Origin: Rhabdophis nuchalis
Taxonomy: Eukaryota; Chordata; Lepidosauria; Squamata; Natricidae
DNA: 64,000 nucleotides
NCBI GenBank assembly: GCA_039707465.1
Contig: CM077647.1
Coordinates: 175,580,663-175,644,662 of the forward strand
Direction of reading: 5' to 3'
The notes under the pieces were generated by a model. It made no database searches, was not told the DNA's origin, and saw only the letters and a program-made list of their open reading frames with translations. Below, in pieces: positions 57,064-64,000 of the stretch. The position numbers were made by a program, and so were the translations under genes. Numbering within the stretch: the first letter of the stretch is position 1; each line of letters starts with the position of its first letter.

Positions 57064-57440
57064 CATTGCTTCTTGTTCTACCTCCAGGGTTCTTTGGAGA
57101 ATAGTTTGACTCCCTCTTCTTTGTGGCAGCCCCTGAGATATTGGAATACTGCTATCATGTCTCCCCTAATCCTTCTTTCCATTAGACTAAACATACCCAG
57201 TTCCTGAAACTGTTCTTCATATGTTTTAGCCTCCAGTCCCCTAATCCGCTTTGTTGCTCTTCTCTGCACTCTTTCTAGAGTCTCCACATCTTTTTTATAT
57301 TGTGGCGACCAAAACTGAATGCAGTGTTCCAAGTTTGACCTTACCAAGGCACTATAAAGTGATATTAACACTTCACGTGATCTTGATTCTATCCCTCTGT
57401 TTATGCAGCCTAGAACTGTGTTGGCTTTTTAAAGAAGAGA
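57064..57440 (-). mobile_element. CR1 LINE fragment
   Basis: Minus frame encodes [55 protein letters not shown]. Paralogous to part of 23098-23722. Confidence 0.87.
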
Positions 57441-57459
57441 TTCACTTCATGTGATCTTG

Positions 57460-57640
57460 ATTAGGTGGCCAAAGCATTTGAATTTCATCTTCAGGATCTG
57501 GCCTTCTAAAGAGCAGCCAGGGTTGATCTCCTCTAGGACTGACCGGTTGGATCATCTTGCAGTCCAAAGGGCTCGCAGGAGTCTTCTCCAGCACCATAGT
57601 TCAAAGGCCTCAATTCTTTGGCACTCAACCTTTCTTATTA
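57460..57640 (-). mobile_element. Bov-B LINE fragment
   Basis: Paralogous to 23728-23905; same Bov-B C-terminal region in antisense. Confidence 0.8.
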
Positions 57641-57649
57641 ATTAATATT

Positions 57650-58308
57650 AATGTTATAAACATTAACTATAAGCACAATATTAATATTTCTTATTATTCC
57701 TTTAAAATCATATATACAATCAATGATTTCTTCCTGGTGGATCCATTCATATTTTATTTTGTGAAAATATGGTAGAAAATAAATCCTTCAATAAATACTT
57801 TCAACACCAAAGCATATATTTTATTTCAAATGTCTCTTATATTACTTTCATTGGTATTTGGTCATAGTTGAACCATTGGCCAATTGTTATCTCATCAAAA
57901 CAAAATAATTATCTCCTACAGGAATCACCATGTTTTCTTGGCTGGGACAAAACATGAAAGGCTGAACAGAAGGGAATGATATTCAGAAAGAGTCAAGGCA
58001 TCAGCTTAGATAAAAAGAAACACTTGAACCACAGAAAGATTGGCACAAGGGTAATAATGGCTCTGTCCGACTCGTTGCTTCAGGTTTCTAACCACTGTTC
58101 ACTTCTTCCAGAATATCTGTTCAAATCCTGGTGCTCTTCAAGATACAAATTTGCACTCACATCGATCTTCAGATAGAAAACAATACATTTTCTCATTAAG
58201 TGCATTCTCAGATAGAAACCTTGGATCAATCTTTAGATGAAGTATTGAATTACATGTGCTTCCTGATCGATAGGATAGAAGGCTAACCATTGTCAAAACA
58301 ACCAAAGC
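57650..58308 (+). promoter_or_regulatory. 5' flank of V2R gene D
   Basis: Near-identical to 23906-24563 upstream of gene C. Probably contains the promoter and 5' UTR; no specific element can be placed. Confidence 0.4.
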
Positions 58309-58508
58309 ATGAAGATGTTTCTTTTGATGTTTTTGGTGCACAAAGTAGTTACTCTGAGCTGCCCTGCAAGTGATGCTTTCCTTGTTCCACATGAGTGGTA
58401 CCAGCCTGGTGACTTCATCGTTGGTGGGATTACATCTCACATGGGTTACCACTTTTACAAATTTACATTTAGTGAAAATCCTTCTAAAAATCCTTATGGC
58501 ATACCGAC
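58309..58508 (+). CDS. V2R gene D exon 1
   Basis: 200 bp from ATG to gtaag. Signal peptide and N terminus, phase 2 end. Confidence 0.9.
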
Positions 58509-58617
58509 GTAAGATTTCCCCCCCTCTTATCTAATGTTACCTAGATTTTCAAAAACACTTTATACGACTAAAAGATTTTTAGTATAATCTATGTCTGTCT
58601 TTCTTTCTTTCCTTCTT

Positions 58618-58687
<70 letters not shown>

Positions 58688-61600
58688 CTTCCTTCCTTCT
58701 TTACTTCCTTCCTTCTTTCATTGTATCATGTTATGAAAGAAGAAATAAACGTCTTTACAATATTTTAGTCTTTCACATGAAATGTACAAAATTTCAGATC
58801 AAGGAATCTCTATTGGAACATTTACTGAGGTAAAGATAATTTTTAGAAGCATTTGGCATTATCTCTCATTACAAAACATATGTAGAAAGGCATGATTTTT
58901 ACACCAGCACAATTGAGAGCGTTCTAACAAATTGCATCACTGTTTGCTTTGGTGGCGGCAGTGTCTCAGATAGAAAGTCCATACAGAGAGTGATAAGGAC
59001 AACCAAGAAGTTTATAGCAATCTCAGTTCGTTCCAGTTGTTCAGGATACTATTTATAAACACCATATACTTAGTGCTCAACCATTTTTCTCACCATGTGC
59101 ATGTATATGTCCGAACTAGACTGCATTGTTTCTCTGTGTCATATAACATAATTTTGTACTTATCATTTATTTATTTTGTCATGTTGATGTAGTGCATGTT
59201 GGAGGTGGTGACCCTTTGAGAGCTGTATGTAACAAAGTTTTATTTTTTTATTTTTTGAATTTTATTTTTATTTATTCTTGTTAAAAAAGCCATAATTTTA
59301 AACATATTTGCTGTCACAGCGCGAAAAAAACTTAACTAACCAAAATTAACATAAAACATTTTTTAAAATTGACACAAAAATCCTAATAGTAGCATAATAT
59401 TTAACCTCAGCGTTTACGCTATATACAACCCATCTAGATTGTCTGTCTAGATAAACTACCTACTACTTCATCAGTTCTTATTCATCATTAAATTTCTTAT
59501 TAATATAGTTCACCAATATCCAAATTAAGCATGTATTGTTGCTTCAGTCATTGCTATTCCATTGTTTCCGTATCCAATTATGCCACCTCTTTCAAGAATT
59601 TTAGGATTCTGAATCCTTTTTCCCTTTAAACGATTTAGTTAATCTGTCTGATTCTGCGCACTCATTGATTTTGTTTATCACTGCCCTATCTGACGGTATT
59701 TGTTCACTTTTCCACTCCTGGGCAAATGCCACTCTTGCTGAAATAAATATATGCAACACCAGAAACCATATATCCATGCTAATATCTGGGGGCTTAAGTC
59801 CTAAAAAGAAGATTTCCGGTTTCAGTTCCAATTGATATTGGGTAATTTCTATTAGCCGCTGTATTATACTTCTTCAGAATTTGACCGCCGTCGGGCAGGT
59901 CCACCACTGATGAAAATTGGTCCCCTCCCTGTGGTTACATTTCCAACAATTAGACACTGTCCCAGTGAACATTATTTTAATGTATGCCGATAAGAGTACA
60001 TTTAATAATGTACTCAGAATACTTTTATACTTTTATATAATGCTTTTAGCATTTTATAAAAGTATAAAAAGCATTGTATAAAAATATTCTGAGTTCTAAA
60101 AACATAATAATAAAGGAAATAAGTGATTCCCACAGAATCTGTTCATATACCATTTTCTGAAAACATTGTAGAAAATAAATATAGTACTTGGAAAAAAGTC
60201 ACTACTTGTATTTGTTGTAGTCCATATTTGTTGGAGGTCATGGAAAGGCTGTGTAAATTAAATTTGAACTCTGTAAAGATTACCATTAAAGTAGAATATT
60301 TTCATTCAGGATCGAAATGAAAGGTCCTTAGTGCTCTCTGGGATGTGTTGATTTCTTGCAGACATTATTCAAACTAGATAACATCCTCAGTGCCAGGCCT
60401 TGATGATGTTACCTATTCTGGGTAATGAAATGTCTTCAAGAAAACCACCAAGCTCAGAGAGCACCAAGGATCCTCTGTAGAAATTATTAAAAATGTTAGA
60501 AAAAGCAATTATTGTTTCACTACTATCGGAGAAAGAATGGTTTGTCATTTATGCAGAATTGATGCCACATGATGAGAATTGTCAATTTTCTCTTTCAAAT
60601 GGGGTATTTAAATTTTTGCAGTATATTCACCAAATTTCATCAACATGTCCTCGCCTTGGCTTTTGCTGTGAAGGAGATCAATGAGGACTCCCAGATCTTA
60701 CCTAATGTCACTCTTGGGTTCCACATCTATGATAGTTACTACAATTCAAGGATGACCTATCGCACCACTCTGGACCTGCTTTTCAAATCCCAGGAATTTG
60801 TCCCTAACTACAAGTGTGGTAGCGATAAGAATCTCATGGCTATCATTGGGGGACTGGATTTTGTCACATCCTCTCGTATTGCTGAAATTAGAGGATTCTT
60901 CAAAATTCCACAAGTAAGTCTTGAAAAGACTTAAAGAGGAAAAATGTATCCTATTTTTGATGTTCTTTTCTATTAATTAAGGATTGTTAAATCTTCAGCT
61001 TAGTATCCATAGACACTTCATCCCATTGGTGGGTTGCCAATTTTTTTATTACCAGTTCGATTGTTTGTGTGTGACACTTCTGCACATGTACAAAAATATT
61101 TGGGCAGGTGGACGGAGCCTCCTGCTGCCGCTACTACTGGTTTGCCCGATCCGGGCCGAATCTGGAGCAACTCACCTTTATTCTGTACCCAATGGAACAT
61201 ACAGTAGCATTCTTTGTTTCTATCAAAATAATTATACGTGTGTGAAATAATTCCAATAAATTCATTTCTATATTAATACTTAGAAGAATTTCAGGAAAAT
61301 AATTCCTTTCATTCATATATTTTGTATGAAAACCAAATTGGGAAAATTGCATTTGATCTTACAACTCAACAGTATATGACTTCACTTTCTTGCAGTTTAC
61401 TTATGGCTCACTACCCAAAGAAGAATTTGAGACCGATAAGCTCTCTTCACTTTATTTCATGGTCCCCAAAGAGGACCATCAGTACATTGGGATTGTTCAA
61501 CTGCTTCACCATTTCAGGTGGACGTGGATTGGGATATTTACTGTTGATAACAACGATGGAGAAAATTTCTTACAGAAAATTCAACCGTTGCTTTCCCAGA

Positions 61601-64000
61601 ATGGAATCTGCTCATCGTTCATAGAAAGGCTTGCACAGCTAGTCCACTTTGAAGACTTTCCAGAAGTATATCAAAAAATCTGTACTATTCCCATAAATTG
61701 GATAAATAGCAAAGCCAATGCATTTCTCGTCTATGGAGAATCGGTGCCAATTATGTGGCTAAGATTTGTCACATTTATCATAGATCCTGAAAGCAAGTTA
61801 ACTGCATTTTTTAGAAGGGTGTGGATCATGACTGCCCAGATTGATTTTGTATTATCAGGATTTCAAATCAGTTGGGATCTCCACATGTTCCATGGGGCTA
61901 TTTCCTTCACCATTCATTCAATAGCAGTTGCCGGTTTCAAGGAATTTCTTCAGGCCATCAATCCTCTTTCAGTCTCCAGAGATGGGTTTCTGCAGGACGT
62001 TTGGGAACAGGCATTTGATTGTTCATTTCCAAAACCAGAATTACAAGAAATAGACAATAGGAAATGCAATGGGGAGATGAAGCTGGAGGATCTTCCTGCA
62101 CCTGCCTTTGAAATGGAAATGACTGGCCAAAGCTATAGCATATACAATGCTGTTTATGCTGTGGCTCATGCTTTGCAGGCTCTATACATATTACGGTACA
62201 ATAGAAAAAAACCTATGATGGGTAAAAATCCTCACCTTCCACATCTCCAGGCTTGGCAGGTATTCTCTTTGCTTTGGACACTTCTTTTGTTTCAATAAGC
62301 AGCTTGATGTAGAATTATCTTTTGAAGCCATTGTGGAAAGTCACAATATTTTTTTCATGTGGAATCAAGCATGAGAAAACAATCTAGAAATAAGAAGGAA
62401 TTTCCTGATGGTGAGAACAATGAACAATTACCATATTTTTCAGAGTATAAGACATACTCCCTCCTAAAAGTGGGTAAAAATTGGGGTTTGTCTTATACAG
62501 TGAATGTTACTGAAGCCCCGTCTACCAACCTGCCCTTTGGCCTTTTTCATGTGCATGTACAGTGGGTGGCTGCTCTTTTGGTCTCAGACATGTGCATGCG
62601 CAAGCTCCCATTTTGGCATTAGGTCCTGAAAGGTTCGCCAACACTGATCTAGGTGGAATTAGTTGTCTAAGTAGTGAATCTAAACCATAAAGAATTACAA
62701 AATTCCAAAATCTTTTTTTCATTCTGATTCAGTCAATTCTGACTTTTCCTTACATTGATATCAAATTAAATATATAGTGTAGATATGTACATTTTCATGC
62801 AATACTGATTATCAGTCTAAGCTTAATAATATTACAAGAATGGGAAGGATGAATGAATGAAACTTGGATATGAATTTCTTTTATGTACTATATCGCTTTC
62901 CATTTCCCTCTCTCTTTTATTCCCTTTCAAATAGCTCCATTCACCTCTTCAAGGCATTTCTTTTAACAATTCAGCTGGGGAGAGAGTGTCCCTGAATGAG
63001 AAAGGGGAAGCCACAGGTGGATTCGACATCACCAACTTGATCACTTTTCCAAACAGATCGTCTCAGAGAGTGAGAGTTGGAAAGCTGGATCTAGAGGCTC
63101 CAAAAGGGAAAGAAGTATGGATCGATGAAGATATGATTGTCTGGAATCCAGCTTTTAACCAGGTATCAAATTGGTGATTCCACCTTAATCCATTATGCTC
63201 CCATATTGAACCTAGTTTCTTTAGAGATCTAATTTCTATTTTTTTAAAATAAACAATGGCATATTCTTTCAAATGTTGTGGATGAGATTCCTCAAATTGA
63301 CAAATATTATATTACAATATAAAAGCCAGGATTGAATATTTGGGGGGCTGTTCCATTTAAAATCCAAAAAAGTTTGCCCATGTTTGCATGAGATCATCAC
63401 CATGTATAATTATTTATTTACCCTACTCTTTAGACAGGCGTATTTGTCCCTCAACTTCTGTATCCTCTTGAGAAGTCAATAATCATGTTACTCCATTAAG
63501 GAGAAAATTCAGAAACTGTCTTTAAAACTCTCCTTTTCAAAACATTGTATGATTATCACTAGGATCTTCCACTTTCACGATGCAATGACCCCTGTTTCCC
63601 TGGATCCTGGAAGAAAGGGATCGAGGGGAATCAGTTCTGCTGCTATGACTGTGTTCCATGCCCAGAAGGGAAGATTTCAAACCAAAATGGTAGGATAAAA
63701 ATTTAATGGCATTTTATGAAACTTTAATAAACTACATGGGTGCATAAATAGAATGTTATTATTTTCCATAATTTGGAAGGCCTAGATGATGAATTCCTTT
63801 ATTTTCCTTCTAGATACGGATGACTGTTTCCAATGTTCAGAAGATCATTATCCAAATAAAAAAAAGAAAGGATGTATCCCGAAACTGGTGGTGTTTCTAA
63901 CCTTTGGAGAAACCTTGGGAATTGGTTTAATTTCACCAGCTGTTTCTTTCTTCTTCTTGACTTCTTGGGTACTTGGAACCTTTATTAAGCACAGGGATAC
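58309..64000 (+). CDS. V2R gene D, vomeronasal type-2 receptor (3' end outside window)
   Basis: Exons: 58309-58508, 60622-60913, 61396-62259, 62935-63162, 63563-63689, 63814-64000 (continues). All open, same borders and phases as gene C, and over most of their length nearly the same DNA. Signal peptide ([16 protein letters not shown]), ligand domain (exons 1-4), cysteine-rich exon 5, and the start of the 7TM exon ([16 protein letters not shown] at the window edge). Lacks the L2 in intron 1 and the Gypsy/L1 in intron 4. Retains about 650 bp in intron 1 that gene C lost. Differences from C are concentrated in the ligand domain, which suggests altered ligand preference. Intact as far as it can be seen. 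Confidence 0.93.
58590..58725. repeat. (CTTT)n and (TC)n microsatellite
   Basis: Pyrimidine tract with a pure TC run at about 58621-58672 in intron 1 of gene D. The gene C counterpart has no TC expansion. Confidence 0.92.
59237..60000 (-). mobile_element. L1 LINE 3' fragment in intron 1 of gene D
   Basis: Same insertion as 27680-28338. Here the coding part reaches the C-terminal cysteine motif (CWKCNHREG...HQWWTC on the minus strand, about 59890-59955). Stops interrupt it. Confidence 0.85.
60000..60621. other. Intron 1 of gene D, 3' part
   Basis: AT-rich sequence deleted from gene C. No features recognised; the short open reading at 60123-60320 has no protein character. Confidence 0.6.
60622..60913 (+). 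CDS. V2R gene D exon 2
   Basis: 292 bp, open; counterpart of 28389-28680. Confidence 0.93.
61396..62259 (+). CDS. V2R gene D exon 3
   Basis: 864 bp, open ([11 protein letters not shown] to LQAWQ); ligand-domain core. Confidence 0.94.
62935..63162 (+). CDS. V2R gene D exon 4
   Basis: 228 bp, open. Four replacements and one silent change relative to gene C by hand count. Confidence 0.92.
63192..63196. other. Empty insertion site of the Gypsy element
   Basis: The sequence ccATTATgctccc is continuous here. In gene C the same ATTAT/ATTGT flanks the Gypsy LTRs (31021-31025, 42540-42544). Confidence 0.9.
63563..63689 (+). CDS. V2R gene D exon 5 (cysteine-rich)
   Basis: 127 bp, open, acceptor tcactag and donor gtagga as in gene C; one replacement (Q instead of P). 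Confidence 0.92.
63814..64000 (+). CDS. V2R gene D exon 6 (5' part)
   Basis: First 187 bp of the 7TM exon after ttctag, open to the window edge (helix 1 and the start of RDTP). Confidence 0.92.

Overview
The window is from a squamate reptile, most likely a snake. It carries a tandem cluster of type-2 vomeronasal receptor (V2R) genes, all on the + strand, in a background of Bov-B, CR1, L2-like and L1 LINEs, tRNA-derived squamate SINEs, hAT-type MITEs and a Ty3/Gypsy chromovirus-like element. All calls come from reading the sequence; no database was searched.

Four V2R copies share one architecture: six coding exons of 200, 292, 864, 228, 127 and 899 bp, giving an 869-residue class C GPCR (signal peptide, Venus-flytrap ligand domain, nine-cysteine domain, seven helices). 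Gene A (exon 1 tail at 1-35, then to 8253) is open in every exon seen. Copy B (9321-17612) is a pseudogene: exon 1 and most of exon 2 are missing, exon 3 has three stops, and exon 6 has a 13-bp net deletion plus an L1 insertion with a 15-bp target duplication. Gene C (24564-44057) is complete and open, but its intron 4 holds an 11.5-kb Gypsy element whose left LTR is split by a full-length L1. Gene D (58309 to the window end) is a recent tandem duplicate of C, cut off in exon 6; its intron 4 has the empty Gypsy site.

Spacers: the B-C spacer (17613-24563) and the C-D spacer (44058-58308) are paralogous. They share, in order, V2R 3' flank, CR1-tail microsatellite, hAT MITE, SINE, an 'agagtataagac' terminal-repeat element, CR1, Bov-B and the promoter-proximal block. 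Each has also gained its own L2 insertions. The C-D spacer holds a full-length L2-like LINE (47696-52520) nested in an older L2.

Relative chronology from nesting: V2R unit duplication, then Gypsy insertion in gene C (LTRs differ at about 7 of 380 sites by hand count), then L1 insertion into the Gypsy LTR (62-bp target duplication with one mismatch). L2 insertions in gene C intron 1 and in the spacers also postdate the duplication.

Points most worth checking: a hairpin with two NRF1-like palindromes forming the exact 5' terminus of the L2; a Tf1-like self-priming arrangement in the Gypsy LTR; the unusually long L1 target duplication; and the excess of amino-acid replacements between V2R C and D in the ligand domain.
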